Counted from the first letter of the stretch, positions 1-11,649 are shown. The stretch is 64,000 nucleotides of DNA from Trachythela sp. YZ-2020 (GCA_016169945.1 JADLSH010000369.1:5784001-5848000), one strand, 5' to 3'. The notes: generated by a model not told the origin, from the sequence alone. Numbers and translations are program-made.

Positions 1-35
1 CGGAATATTTGTTTGACCAAGACGCACGATCGCTT
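1..35 (-). CDS. Partial Calx-beta first-half exon, domain 8 (cut by window edge)
   Basis: A possible acceptor (TTGCAATTGCAG, complement around 36-47) precedes an open stretch reading AIVRLGQTNIP in the phase required of a first-half exon. Only 35 nt are in the window, so this rests mainly on phase and position. Confidence 0.45.
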
Positions 36-425
36 CTGCAATTGCAAATAGATACGTTGTAGTATGATTACGAATAAATGGTTAAACACATTTATTGAAT
101 ATGGGATTTATTTATATAACACAAAAGTTTAGAGGGTGAAGCAGCTTATGTCAATCATTTTGGCACTTTTTTAAGTGTGATTTACCCTTTACATTTTGAC
201 TGTTTTCCACTTCAGCAGCACCATAACATAACGTAACGTATCATATTTTCTATTGTATTTGTATAGAAGTCATTAGTTCCACCGTAGTGCTCAGAACACA
301 AAGAACTAATAAATAAAACTAAACGAAAAATAACTTGCACAAGCAAGCAATCAACATGCCAAGTCGCCAATACCCAAACAAACACATATACATAATAGAC
401 AAGCAAATATAAGGGGAAAACGTAC

Positions 426-652
426 TGTCGTTGTCTTGAATGGTGATTCGCATAAGTCTTGTAAGGATTTCTGCTTGAGGATCTGTTGTGGATAATGTTG
501 CCAACACAATTTCATCACCTTCAACCCGGGTATCATTATCTGGTGCGAAACTGAAGAATTGACGTGCCGGTCCAGTTGGAGTAAATGTCAATGTGATATT
601 ATCAGCAACTGTATAATCATTTGATGAAGTCGTGCTCCCCGTCACTGTGATA
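426..652 (-). CDS. Calx-beta second-half exon, domain 7
   Basis: A 227-nt exon with acceptor GTTATAG and donor GTACGT. It encodes SSNDYTVADN, FSFAPDNDTRVEGDEIVL and the terminal IQDND. It ends with one base of a split codon, so the gene continues to the left. Confidence 0.88.
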
Positions 653-1208
653 CTATAACACAATATTATACCATATTTTGTAACATTTAGCACAAAGGTT
701 TATTTTAGACAAACAACATTACTCTTATTTCGAAGATAACGGAAAAGTTCTTCATTATCATGCAACGCTGGTCGTTTGTTATCAACGACAATGGGATATT
801 TCAAAAGGGCCTTAATTTAAGACTGTTTGACATTTTGAATACTATGCGAACTACGATATCAACACACAACCTGTAAGGCCTGGGGAAAACATTGTTACGG
901 AAATATTGTTTCCTATTCAGGTTTTCCATGCAAAGGTGGTCAAACCAGGAAACATTGTTGCGGATAATGCGGAACCAACTGCAATGAGAGTAAATTACTC
1001 AATTACAACAAATACTGCACTGATTGGCTGCGGCATTTCAATACATACAGATTATTACAGGTGGAAGATTGTAAGAAATCAATATTTGTCAGACAATAAT
1101 CGCACTTGTTTTGAGTTTGTTGGGAAACATTTTTCCTGCAAGGGAGGAACTTTGCTTCCGCTTTACTTTTAACAAATTGTTTAGCCCTACTAATTGCTAT
1201 TCACAAAC
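653..1208 (-). other. Intron within Calx-beta domain 7
   Basis: An AT-rich intron between the two halves of domain 7. An open frame on the plus strand at 906-1172 has no recognisable domain. I see no mobile element or tandem repeat here. Confidence 0.6.
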
Positions 1209-1317
1209 CTGACAGTTACTGGAGTGTGAAGACCTCCGGTGGAATCAACAGCAATTTGTACCGTTCCTCCATTTTCTGGGACAGTTCTTTCCGGCAGAGC
1301 AAATCCGATTCCAGCAA
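1209..1317 (-). CDS. Calx-beta first-half exon, domain 7
   Basis: A 109-nt exon with acceptor TTTTCTAG and donor GTTTGT. The peptide contains GIGFALPERTVPENGGTV and LHTPVTVR, with the conserved PENGG turn. It pairs with 426-652. A CR1-like LINE fragment lies in the intron upstream. Confidence 0.85.
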
Positions 1318-1489
1318 CTAGAAAATATTCCAAATTGACGGAAATGATCTGATAATAGAAATGCTGTGAATAACTCTGCAGATAAACTGTAACTATATGT
1401 ACTATTATTATCATCAATTTCACACAGTATCCAGTTAAGAACAGTGGTAGGGCTCTTCCTGAAATTAGCACTACGAACAACCAGTATTT

Positions 1490-2506
1490 AGAACAAACGT
1501 AAAAGTGAATGGATTTCAATGATTGTTATTCGGAATGGGGATCTGTCCCGGCAGGTGTACCGCAGGGGACAAAACTCGGTCCCTGGCTATTCCTAATAAT
1601 GATTAACGACCTGAAAGTGGATAACGTAGATCTTTGGAAGTACGTGGACGACACCACTCTTGCAGAATCAGTGAAGAAGGAAGATTTTAGCTCCATGCAA
1701 ATGTATGTAGATGAACTTATTACAAAGACTGAGGTGGACGGTTTCCAACTTAATGAGACAAAATGTAAAGAGCTACGTGTTAGTTTCTCGAAGTCTAATA
1801 ACGTGTTTGAGCCGATTGTAATCAACGAAAAGAACGTCGAAATTGTCCCTTCTGCAAAACTGTTAGGTTTAACGATATCAAACGACCTAAAGTGGAACAC
1901 TCATATCGCGGAGATTTGTAAGAAAGTAGCATCGCGTTTGTACTTTCTTAGACAGCTTAAACGTGCTAAACTTCCAATCAAAGATCTTACTCTATTCTAC
2001 ATCACTTGCATTCGCCCTATAACAGAGTACGCGTGTGAAGTTTTCCATGGCTCATTACCTCAATATTTATCCGACGATCTAGAGAGTCTACAAAAGCGTG
2101 CCCTACGTATTATACACCCCGAACTGTCTTATAGCCAAGCTTTACGAACGGCGAACTTTGGAACACTATCCAGTAGACGACAAAGTTTAAACGATAAGTT
2201 ATTTCAGGATATTATCGATGATAATTCACACAAACTGTATAAACTATTGCCTCCTAGAAACAATAGTACCATATGCTTACGTAACAGACGCACGTTTCAG
2301 CTTCCAAAATGTAAGACAAATAGATTGAAAAACAGTTTTATCCTATACAATTCCTATAGATACTCGTATTAAGAATGTAATCATAATTTTATAAAATTTT
2401 AATGTAACATATAAATTTATACTTTTTAATGTAAAGGTTATTATAATTCAGCCTTTGTTGCTGTAAGTTATAACTTCAATAAACTATCTATCTATCTATC
2501 TATCTA
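1490..2506 (+). mobile_element. 5'-truncated CR1-like LINE, reverse transcriptase C-terminal part
   Basis: The open frame 1509-2372 (287 residues) starts within the RT palm: GVPQGTKLGP (block 4-like), then the catalytic YVDD, then LNETKCKELRV and SAKLLGLTISNDLKWNTHI, and the thumb/C-terminal region with QKRALRII. Everything N-terminal (endonuclease, early RT blocks) is missing, typical of 5' truncation during target-primed insertion. A one-base frame change lies near 1510. The 3' end has AATAAA-like sequence followed by a (TCTA)n run at 2480-2506, the tail microsatellite of the insertion. It is antisense to the host gene. Its VDD motif and PQGTKLGP match the LINE at 51830-53500, so they are one family. 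Confidence 0.85.
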
Positions 2507-2795
2507 TGGCAGTCACGATTTTACTAGTTTCCGGTTTATAGGGATTTTATCATTGTTATTAACGATTCCGGTTTCTTTTCCATTTCAAAGTAAGCATTGA
2601 CGATGCTCTCACGGGTAATTACACAAACAGCTGTCTTAGTTCTGGTGCTTTTAGCCTTTTTATATAGTTCCGACATAAATCGTGGCAGGTTATTAACGAC
2701 TACTATACATACACTCGACCTCCAACGTTGGAGAATCGCACACTCAAGCAGACAGGAATTAATGAATAATCGTGACTATCGTTAATATCACATAC
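2507..2795. other. Intron segment, no feature seen
   Basis: AT-rich intronic sequence between the LINE tail and the domain 6 long exon. A small plus-strand open frame (2597-2785) shows no recognisable domain. Confidence 0.5.
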
Positions 2796-3028
2796 CATCA
2801 TCATCAAGGATTGTTATTGTCGTTGTTGCAACAGTTCCAAGATTAGCCAAAGGTGACAACAAAGTTAACCTAGCTGTAAAGTCTTCAGATCCTTCAATTA
2901 AATCATCGTCAAGTATAGTAATATCAACATATTGAATAACGTTCCCACCAGGTGTATACGTCAACCGCAGGTTATCAATCTCAACATAATCTAATGCAGC
3001 GAGCGCAGTACCTTGTGCAGTGTCAACC
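2796..3028 (-). CDS. Calx-beta second-half exon, domain 6
   Basis: A 233-nt exon with acceptor TGTTTTAG and donor GTATGT. It reads GTALAALDYVEI, TYTPGGN, ILDDDLIEGSEDF and ends TILDDDG: a textbook Calx-beta second half with all acidic positions present. It closely resembles the domain 2 long exon in length and sequence. Confidence 0.9.
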
Positions 3029-3480
3029 CTAAAACAAACATATTCAATTTCTTTATACAGAACTCTAGCTGAAGATTTTTCGGACGGATAAAATTATTCT
3101 TATAAATATGAAATCTTGATTCTAACCAAATGCAGCCTTTATCAAAATCTATAGTCTAATACATTGTTAAATACAAAATAATGGAAATTCCTAATAATTT
3201 CATTTTAATATCGACGTTTCGACTATAGTCATCATCAGGATACTTATGAATGATAAGATCGATAAAATTACAAAAACTATACACAGTACGAAGTAAGACA
3301 AGTGTTATAAACCTGTCAACACAACATTAATTAAAATTAATAAGTTCTTTTGGACGCTTTAGTTCCGTGGTTAAGTGCAGGTCTATGTGACTATGTGACT
3401 GAATATGGAAAGCTATATAAGCTCGTGATATTGAACGATACGTCCTCAGTTGCTTATTATTAAATTTAAAAATATTATAC
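3029..3480. other. Intron within domain 6, no feature seen
   Basis: AT-rich sequence separating the two halves of Calx-beta domain 6, without clear repeats or reading frames. Confidence 0.5.
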
Positions 3481-3589
3481 CTGACTACAACTGGTTGAGC
3501 AAGAGTTCCAGTCAAAAAGACAGCAACACGTGTACTATTGTCAGTTTCATTAAAGTAGTATCGATTGGATAGAAATTGGACAGTTGCAA
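3481..3589 (-). CDS. Calx-beta first-half exon, domain 6
   Basis: A 109-nt exon with acceptor TTAACAG and donor GTATAA. It encodes VATVQFLSNR, FNETDNSTRVAVFL and LAQPVVVR. Its opening is very like the domain 2 short exon (both VATVQF), suggesting recent domain duplication. It pairs with 2796-3028. Confidence 0.83.
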
Positions 3590-3599
3590 CTGTTAAGAA

Positions 3600-4690
3600 A
3601 AATATAAATAGTATTACCACGACTGCTACTGATATTAAAACTTCTAGCAACTACAACTTGACTACAGAAACCACCACCAATACTAATTCCATCACCGGTA
3701 CTAGTACCACCACAACTATCAAACTGTACTAGTCCATTCACTATCATTGCGATATACAACTATTATGGTTATTGTCACCACCACTACTAACGCTAGCACC
3801 ACTACCAGTACCATCCTGAGTACTATCCCTAGAACCTTCACTACCACTACCATCCCTAGTACCATCCCTACCACTACCATCACTAGTACCTTCACTACCA
3901 CTACTATCCCTAGTACCTTCACTATCACTACCATCCCTAGTACCTCCACTACCACTACTATCCCTAGTGCCTTCACTACCACTACCATCCCTAGTACCTT
4001 CACTACCACTACTATCCCTAGTACCTTCACTACCACTACCATCCCTAGTACCTTCACTACCACTACCATCCCTAGTACCTTCACTACCACTACAATCCCC
4101 AGTACCTTCACTACCACTACAATCCCTAGTGCCTTCACTACCACTACCATCCCTAGTACCTTCACTACCACTACCATCCCTAGTACCTTCACTACCACTA
4201 CCATCCCTAGTACCTTCACTACCACTACCATCCCTAGTAGTTCCACTACCACTACCATCCCTAGTACCTCCACTACCACTGCCATCCCTAGTACCTTCAC
4301 TACTACCCCTAGTACCTCCACTACCACTACCATGAATCACTACTTCTACTACTCTTACTATTGTGACTGCTTGCAACATCACTACTGATAATACCACAGT
4401 ACCACAACTAGTACAACCACTACTACCTTTATTACTACATGTGTACAACTCTTACCACTATAACTGCTACAATTATTATTATTATTATCAACACCAATAA
4501 TTCTACCACTAATACTCCACCACTTTATGACTACCGTACACTACACTACACTACCATACACTACTTCCACTGATAGAACCACTATTGTGGCTACTGGCAC
4601 CATCACTACTGGAACTGGCACAATACCATTAGTATTACAACCATTCACCACTACCACTGGTACCAGTACTAGTAATAATAATAATTAAAA
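3600..4690. repeat. ACC/ACT-rich tract with 27-bp minisatellite
   Basis: The plus strand is almost free of G and built from ACTACC-type triplets. Within it, about 3830-4335 is a tandem array of a 27-bp unit (ACTACCACTACCATCCCTAG followed by TACCTTC) repeated about 18 times with point variants. Because 27 is divisible by three, all frames stay open; the plus strand would read TTTTIPSTF repeats, the minus strand GSEGTRDGS repeats. It is intronic, so I treat these frames as by-products of the repeat. Confidence 0.9.
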
Positions 4691-4699
4691 CTTTTATAG

Positions 4700-5430
4700 C
4701 GCAAATTAACATATGAATATGATCAAATTGATACAGACAGATAAGCTAACTAATAAACTAATCTAATTACATACATAAGATCATTAATTTAATTTACTTA
4801 AACATTAAACGCAATCTTAAAAAAATGAGTCTCTATGTAAAGGTAGTTTATTCCAGAGTGTTGGGGCAGCAGATGTAAATGACCTATCCCCCAATGTCTT
4901 TCTGAATTTAGCACTCGGATGTTTAAGAAGTTATCCACTATTAGATCGAAGACTGTATATAGATCTTTCCCTAATACCTATTAAATTACTAATGTATTCA
5001 GGCGCAAGGCCATGAATCGCCTTAAAAGTAAGAATGAGTATATATAGCACAGAGTTAACCAAATCTTGATGTTTTGCAGATTATTCTCGCGGCAGAGTTC
5101 TGTGCACGTTGTAGTTTGTCCAGATGGACTAAGGGTATGTCATAGATGGACTAAGGGTAGACCATAAAGAAGGCTGTTACAATAATCCAGGCGCCCAATA
5201 ACGAACGCTTGAACTAGGCGTTTGCGTCGATTCTTTAGATAGATCTTTTCTAACGCGCCTTATATTATTTAAATGGAAATACGCAGCTCTGCAGATCTTA
5301 TTAATATGCTCTCGCAAGTTGAGGTTAGAGTCCAACCATGTTCCCATAGTCTTAGCTGCGCTTACAGGATTGATTTTAGATCCACCGACAGTTAGATGAT
5401 CCATGTTAACTTTACAAAGTTCTTGCTTAG
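4700..5430 (-). mobile_element. Decayed LINE, RT C-terminal end
   Basis: The minus strand encodes a degenerate RT C-terminal region. Fragments in order are TMGTWLDSNLNLREHI, ICRAAYFHLNNIRRVRKDL, FVIGRLDYCNSLLYGLP, LDKLQRAQNSAARII, then a frame-broken tail down to about 4850 resembling the GDRSF...P conserved end of L2/CR1-type LINEs. The insertion splits the ACC-rich tract, which resumes at about 5430. Stops and frameshifts show it is dead. Confidence 0.7.
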
Positions 5431-6235
5431 TTCCAACACTCCTACAACCACTCCTACCATTATTACTACACATTCAACAACCACTACCTCTACCACCACT
5501 ACCACTATAAGCACTATTATAGAAACTGGCACCACCATTACAAATTTTACCATGACTATCGAATATCGACCTGCACTAGTGATATCACAACTACCACTAG
5601 CAAACGCTACTACCGCTACTACCATCGCAAAACTACCACTAACACTATTAGGGACACTGACATCACCACTACAAATTCTATCACAACTACTACTAATAAT
5701 TTAAGTATACTACTAAAATCACTATTACTACAAAAATCACTATTACTACAACTACTACAATAACTAACACCATGCCCAGCTTATAATACATACTTTCTAC
5801 CACAACAAACAATCTATACCACTGCAACGATTACCATCACCACTACTACCAATTCTATCGTCACTATCACAACTACCATGACCATCAACCAATATGTGTG
5901 TCCACAACTGCAACTACCATACACAACTACCGCCATGATAACTACTGCTACAACTACTACCACCACGAGCACTGATATTATCTCTACAACCAGCACTCGC
6001 TTTTTTCCACAACCATTAGTACTACCACAAAGCTGCAACAACTACCGTAATTACTACTATGACTATTTCAACAGCCACCACAACTTTTAATTCTGCCACT
6101 GGAACAGCCATCATTCTTCTTCTTTCTGTTTCAACAACTACTGATACCGCTGCCACCAAAACTATTACTTCTACCACTAAAACGACCCTCATTATTTCTA
6201 TTACAACCACAATATTAACCACATTTACACTAAAA
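5431..6235. repeat. ACC/ACT/CAA-rich low-complexity tract (continued)
   Basis: Continuation of the strand-asymmetric, G-poor ACTACC/ACAAC sequence after the LINE insertion, more degenerate than the 27-bp array. Open frames on both strands are compositional. Confidence 0.75.
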
Positions 6236-6270
6236 GATGCAGGAAATAAAAAAAAGAAGCAAATCTATAC

Positions 6271-6500
6271 CATCGTCATCTTGGATCAACACAAGAGCAG
6301 AGCTCCTTGCTATAGAGATCTGATCGTTGTTAGTCCTTGTTAAATCCAGGATAAAATTTTCATTTCCTTCTGTTAGTTGATCGTTATTAATAGTTATTAT
6401 CGCATTCTTATTATTCTGTCCTGGTGTAATTACAAGATTTTGGACTACAGCTCCGTAGTCATCGGGATTGACAGCTGTTCCATCCCTGGTTCTTAGTACA
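6271..6500 (-). CDS. Calx-beta second-half exon, domain 5
   Basis: A 230-nt exon between acceptor TTATAG and donor GTATAG. It contains NPDDYGAV, NNDQLTEGNENF (signature) and the terminal IQDDDG. The frame is open only in the phase predicted by the other exons, which supports it as real coding sequence inside a repeat-rich stretch. Confidence 0.85.
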
Positions 6501-6827
6501 CTATAAATAAAAATTTACATAGATAGTTTAAAAGTCGTAAGAGCGACCATACCACACCTCTCAGCCCGTAGCTTCAATTCTCGAGTCATGCACGTGGAAA
6601 CGTTAGTCAACGTTCTACCTAAAGTTGTGGGCATTTTCCCGGTATTCCGTTTCCTCCGATAGGGAAAGTTTACAGGGTGGTTTAGAATTCAAACAGGATT
6701 TATTAAGGGATTGTTGCACCATCTTCTAAACAATCCTCTAATACATTTGTTTCTTTCTTTACAGAATTCCAGTTATACGAACTATTTATATAGCATTATG
6801 TAGGAAAAATTCCTATTGGAACTTCCT

Positions 6828-7790
6828 ATACAATCCGTGGGTCTTAGGGTCAAATGAAAATTGCTTAAAATTGAACAAAAATCATTTTTCATTTCTAGAA
6901 AAATGAATTTAAAAATTTCATTTTTTAAATTTCAAATTATCGGAAAATGAAAACGTTTCACTCAAATTCTTAAGTTTCAAATTCTGGGGTCATTCATTTT
7001 CGCAATTTCGAAAATTTATTTTTGCGTGCAACCCAGCTTACTTTATATCTTGAGAGTGTTGAAGCTGTTCGTGAACTTTCCCGAAATCATACGCTAGAAG
7101 AAGTTGCTGATAATTTACAGATGATGTAGGCCAACCTGCAACATCACCCGTAACATTATGAGACTACCACAGATTATATCATACTACATCTTGAATTTCA
7201 ATAGTAGACGCATCGTGATCGAAGTATGTTATTCTATGCATATGAAATTGTTACCCGTTGTACAGATGCTTGGACAATTTGATCAAGTTCGTCATCAGTA
7301 ACACAATTTCTCTTTCGTATTCCATGATTTTCACAAAATCGTTTTATACTTTTAACACTTAACCCTCTCTGATTTGGAAATATCATCTGTAAATTATCAG
7401 CAACGTCTTCTAGCGTATGATTTCGGGAAAGTTCACGAAAGTTCACGAAAGTTCACAACACTCACAAGATCTTCTAATGCCGCCATTTTGAAAGAATGTG
7501 AATACAGTAAAGTAAACTGGGTTGCACGCAAAAATGAAAAATAAGCAATCATTATTTTCATTTCCCATTTTTCGAATTTGCGAAAAATGAATGACCCCAG
7601 AATTGAAACTTAAGAATTTGAGTGAAACGTTTTCATTCTCCGATAATTTGAAATTTAAAAAATGAAATTTTTAAATTCATTTTTCATTTTTCTAGAAATG
7701 GAAAATGATTTTTATTCAATTTTAAGCTATTTTCATTTTTCAAAACTGTAAAAAAATGAATGACCCTAAGACCCACGGATTCTATAGAAC
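6828..7790. mobile_element. Foldback element with ~300-bp inverted arms
   Basis: The left arm (about 6828-7127) is repeated in reverse complement at about 7384-7790. Shared blocks include CCGTGGGTCTTAGGGTCA at the outer end, a run of ATTTTTCATTTCTAGAAA-type sequence, CTGGGGTCATTCATTTTCG, and at the inner end part of a coding segment (GAACTTTCCCGAAATCATAC). The right arm has small duplications (GTTCACGAAA three times). The arms differ at many positions, so it is not recent. It lies in the intron between the two halves of Calx-beta domain 5. Confidence 0.8.
7234..7446 (-). pseudogene. Helix-turn-helix fragment like N-terminus of an integrase-type transposase
   Basis: A 70-residue open frame reads SRNHTLEDVADNL, then LSVKSIKRFCENHGI and DDELDQIVQ. 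This resembles the helix-turn-helix plus linker that precedes the DDE integrase core in animal IS481/Ginger-like proteins, as I remember that family. The segment coding SRNHTLE is present again, inverted, in the other foldback arm at about 7075-7120. No catalytic domain follows. It is a fragment or an orphan exon. Confidence 0.4.
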
Positions 7791-7899
7791 CATTTGTTTC
7801 TATATGATTCTATATGATTCTATAGGAGTTCCTATATAATCTTATAGGAATTCCTTATAAGATCCCAGTATATGTTCTTTCAATTTCGTAGTAGCGTAC

Positions 7900-8008
7900 C
7901 TTCCACTAACAATCACATCTGTTGTTCCTGTAACAGTTACATCAACAGAAACAAAACCTGCGTTCTCCTGAACTGGGTAAGATGCTTGAGCAATGGACAA
8001 AATCAACT
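7900..8008 (-). CDS. Calx-beta first-half exon, domain 5
   Basis: A 109-nt exon with acceptor ATCCATAG and donor GTACGC. The peptide runs SIAQASYPVQENAGFV, then VDVTVTG, with the conserved glutamate turn. A foldback element lies immediately downstream (6828-7790) in the intron before its partner exon at 6271-6500. Confidence 0.82.
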
Positions 8009-8129
8009 CTATGGATATAAGAGAATTGAATATTTACAACACACGCTTCTTCAGGGCAAGTTTATAAAACTGATTAAGAACTAATATATATAGATACTGA
8101 CTCAGTTAATATAAATCAGGACAACATAG

Positions 8130-8740
8130 CATAGCATAGCATAGCATAGCATAGCATAGCATAGCATAGCATAGCATAGCATAGCATAGCATAGCATAGC
8201 ATAGCATAGCATATAGCCAGCATAGCATAATAGCATAGCGCACAGCATAGCATGGCATGGCATAGCGCACAGCATGTTAGCATGCGCATGGCATGGCATG
8301 GCATGGCATAAGCAGCAGCATGGCATAAAGCACAGCATAAAGACAGCATACAGCACAGCATAGCACAGCGCACAGCATGGCATAGCGCAGCACAGCACAG
8401 TAAAGACAGCACATGGCATAGCACAGCAGCATAGCATGGCGCAGCATACATCACATGGCACAGCACAGCACAGCATAAGCACAGCACAGCATAGCACAGC
8501 ACAGCATAGCAGCATAGCATAGCATAGCATGGAATAGCATGTTATAGCATAGCGCATAGCATAGCATAGCATAGCATAGCATAGCATAGCATAGCATAAG
8601 CATAAGCATAGCATAGCATAGCATAGCATAGCATAGCATAGCATAGCATAGCATAGCATAGCATAGCATAGCATAGCATAGCATAGCATAGCATAGCATA
8701 GCATAGCATAGCATAGCATAGCAGAGCAGAGCAGAGCATA
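8130..8740. repeat. (ATAGC)n pentanucleotide microsatellite
   Basis: Nearly pure ATAGC/GCATA repeats at 8130-8212 and 8515-8735, separated by a degenerate middle with CAGCA, TGGCA and GCGCA variants. Minus-strand frames read MLCYA repeats and are artefacts. Confidence 0.95.
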
Positions 8741-8759
8741 AAACTACATATTATTTTAT

Positions 8760-9110
8760 TGTACAATACTGTACTGTGTTGAAAAGTACTGTACTGTACT
8801 GTGTTTGAAATGTACTGTACTGTACCGTGTGGAAATGTACTGTACTGTGTTGTGTGGAATGTACTGTACTGTGTTAAAATGTACTGTACTGTGTTAAAAT
8901 GTACTGTTCTGTGTTGAAATGTACTGTATTGTGTTGAAATGTACTGTACTGTGTTGAAATGTACTGTACTGTACTGAAATGTACTGTACTGAAATGTACT
9001 GTACTGAAATGTACTGTACTGAAATGTACTGTACTGAAATGTACTGTACTGAAATGTACTGTACTGTGCGGAAACTTACTGTACTGTACTCTATCGCACC
9101 TAACCGTAGC
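8760..9110. repeat. GTACTGTACTG tandem repeats
   Basis: A 20-bp unit (GTACTGTACTGTGTTGAAAT, 8770-8975) passes into a 15-bp unit (GAAATGTACTGTACT) repeated about six times at 8975-9065. Then the sequence degenerates. It abuts the pentamer array, so two unrelated arrays are side by side in one intron. Confidence 0.9.
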
Positions 9111-9489
9111 GTACCTAAAAGCGTAGCAAAAGTGTACCACTGTACTCTACTGGGAAAGTACTTTATGTATGTCTAACGCCTATACTTCATGTAGGCCTGT
9201 CCACAATCCAACCCAAAACCTAACCCTAACCTTAACGTCTCTCATTTAAATCTAGAAGAAAAGGCTCACCTTCAATGTTACTAGAATGATAGTGATTTGT
9301 ATACAATGTATATATTTATATTTCTGGTAATTTGAAAAATTGTAAATATATCTATCTATATACGGCTTTTAGTTACATGTTAAGCAGTTGTAAACCTGAT
9401 GTAAATACATGTACCATAAATATAGCTTTAGTAGTATTACTGTACTTTAACTTTATTGCATTTATCGCATTGTGTTGCATTGTACTTAC
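9111..9489. other. Intron segment, no feature seen
   Basis: AT-rich sequence between the tandem repeats and the domain 4 long exon. No recognisable coding region. Confidence 0.5.
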
Positions 9490-9710
9490 TGTCTTCGTCC
9501 AGGATGGAAATAACAATGGTTTCATCTCGAATACGAACATTTGATTCATCCGTTGTGACATTAACACCAAATCTTTCTGTGTTCTCCACGACATTATCGT
9601 CCCGTATAGCAACAACAAACGTTTTTGCAGTATTTGTGCTATCCAACGTAATTACTTCGTTCTTGGAAACGTAATCACCACCAAATGCAGTTATATCAAA
9701 TGTAAACACG
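9490..9710 (-). CDS. Calx-beta second-half exon, domain 4
   Basis: A 221-nt exon, the shortest of the long type, with donor GTAAGT. The acceptor follows TTTTTTAGC. It contains FGGDYVSKNE, IRDDNVVENTERF and the terminal ILDEDS. Phases match the other long exons. Confidence 0.88.
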
Positions 9711-10182
9711 CTAAAAAATTACATGTTAAAATTTGTTAAACAAATTGAAATCTCCACAAAAAGATTGTTTGCCATGCTTAAAATCGCAAAACAATTTTTC
9801 CATTACTTTTCTTAATTGACAACGAAAAGGTCTTTTTTAGATCCTGTAAATAATCACTGTAAAAATGCGCATGTTTCTATCTATGATCAAAAAGGCTGAA
9901 TGAATATTAACAGTGGAGAAAACGTGCCAAACGCAGCTTCTATGTCTACACGATTGTCGTATTATAGTTGTCACTCAGACTTAAATATATAGAATTAGTG
10001 GTAATGAATCAATTATTATTCATGACAATAATGTGCCTTTTACATACAGGCAAATTTTACATACGACTAATCGTATGAAGATCAACGGTTGATCGTCAGC
10101 CTTTAATGTGAATGATGCAGTTGAAAATATTTGAAGTTGCACTATCTATAGGTTATATACTCCGTAAATTATATGTTCTTAC
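9711..10182. other. Intron within domain 4, no feature seen
   Basis: Unique-looking AT-rich intron separating the two halves of Calx-beta domain 4. Confidence 0.5.
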
Positions 10183-10294
10183 TTCAGATTGATCGTTCTT
10201 TGTAGACCCCCCACAGCTCTCACAGTAACTGTAACAGTGCCATGATCTTCGTCTACAGCTGCTGAGGGTACAGCTTCCATGACAATTGTTAGGA
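10183..10294 (-). CDS. Calx-beta first-half exon, domain 4
   Basis: A 112-nt exon, one codon longer than its 109-nt siblings, with acceptor TTGTAG and donor GTAAGA. It encodes AVDEDHGTVTVTV, the conserved acidic turn and strand of the domain start. It pairs with 9490-9710. Confidence 0.8.
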
Positions 10295-10586
10295 CTACAA
10301 TGCAACAAAAATAGCCAATAAATAACCAATATGATCAATGAATAAATCATAACAGTGACTTGATTAGAAAGTATGCTCAAATAGAAAAATATTAATAAAA
10401 AATTGAAGCAGTCATATTAGAACTTAATAAGTTTGTATATTGAAGTTCTATAGAAACGAGACGGTGAATATTAAAGACCTGGGTCGAAACTGGGAACGAG
10501 CACGTTTACCCGAGTGTGTAAAAATTCTCACTGGCGGAGATTTAAATCCTTTTACAAATGGCGAAGTTAACTGTATATTTACTTAC

Positions 10587-10813
10587 TATCATTGTCCGTT
10601 ATGGAAACACGGAGGTCTCCATTTACAACATTCACTTGCGGATCAGTTGATGTAATACGTACTCCGAACTGCTCTGTATTTTCAACAATTATATCTTCAA
10701 GGATACCGACAAGGAATGGTTTCTGAACGCTATTTGGTTCTAATGTCACCAGCTCAGATTTCGCGTTGTAGTCATTCAATACAGCAAAGGCAGAAATATC
10801 GTACGTTGATACA
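10587..10813 (-). CDS. Calx-beta second-half exon, domain 3
   Basis: A 227-nt exon with acceptor CATTCAG and donor GTAAGT. It reads LNDYNAKSE, then LEDIIVENTEQF (the DxxxE-NxExF signature) and ends SITDND. Length is identical to the 426-652 exon. Confidence 0.88.
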
Positions 10814-11179
10814 CTGAATGAAACAAAAATGATTTATGCACATGGTCATATGTCGTAACTGGGTTTGAACTTAGGGATAAAATTGGACGGGGTAACACTA
10901 TCCCGAAGGTACACTGACGGTCGTATTATTCCATGAGTGTGACTCATTCAATATGTATTCAATATTGTCACTGTTAAAGTTGCACTATGATGTCGTGCAA
11001 GATTATACATGCAGCTAAAACAGCTTAACTAAGAGAAACAAGTTGTAGGATGTATAGGGTCATGTGCAAGAGGGACGTAAAAGACGAGATAAAATTCGTC
11101 TCATTATCCACTCAATTAACGTTTGGCGCTTTTGACGCCCATGTTCAGACTTTCTGTGATTCTTAATATTTCAACTTAC

Positions 11180-11288
11180 TTGACATGTATGTCTCTTTCT
11201 CTAGTACCAGTCACTTTAACAAGGACAATAGCGTTAGTGGTAGCTTCAGACACATCAATTTGTGAACCTTGCAATGTGACAGTGACCA
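11180..11288 (-). CDS. Calx-beta first-half exon, domain 3
   Basis: A 109-nt exon between acceptor TTCTTAG and consensus donor GTAAGT. The peptide contains VTVTLQG, DVSEATTNA and VLVKVTG, the strand-turn-strand opening of a Calx-beta domain with the conserved glutamate position. It pairs with 10587-10813. Confidence 0.82.
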
Positions 11289-11552
11289 CTAAGAAAACAA
11301 TATTAAACAAAGTAAGTTTGATCAAGCACGAATCTAGTAAACCGCGTTTCTGCAATGCCAAATAGAATGTTACTGCTAATCAGTAATTCTGTAATCAGAG
11401 CAAAGTGACCTGTCAATGGTATGACCATGCACTAAGGGTATACCCTTCGCTATGAATTACAGTCTCAAACATTTACAAGGATGCATACGATATCACTCTA
11501 AAATATAATGCATTGCATCTTCTCAATTGTTCATAGTCTTTAACATTGCACA

Positions 11553-11640
11553 AAACAGCACAACACAACACAACACAACACAACACAACACAACACAACA
11601 CAGCACAGCAGAGCAAAACACAGCACAGCAGAAGAAGCAT
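11553..11640. repeat. (ACAAC)n microsatellite
   Basis: ACAAC/ACAGC pentamers directly preceding the decayed gypsy pol fragment. Confidence 0.9.
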
Positions 11641-11649
11641 AAAACAACA

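Noticed and set aside
906..1172. Plus-strand 88-residue ORF
   Set aside because: No recognisable domain, antisense inside an intron of the Calx-beta gene, and composition like random AT-rich sequence.
3747..4448. Long Thr/Ile/Pro or Gly/Ser repeat ORFs on both strands
   Set aside because: They come from a 27-bp tandem repeat without stops and lie in an intron; no start, splice or polyadenylation evidence.
8102..8766. ORFs of MLCYA repeats
   Set aside because: Direct translation of an ATAGC pentamer microsatellite.
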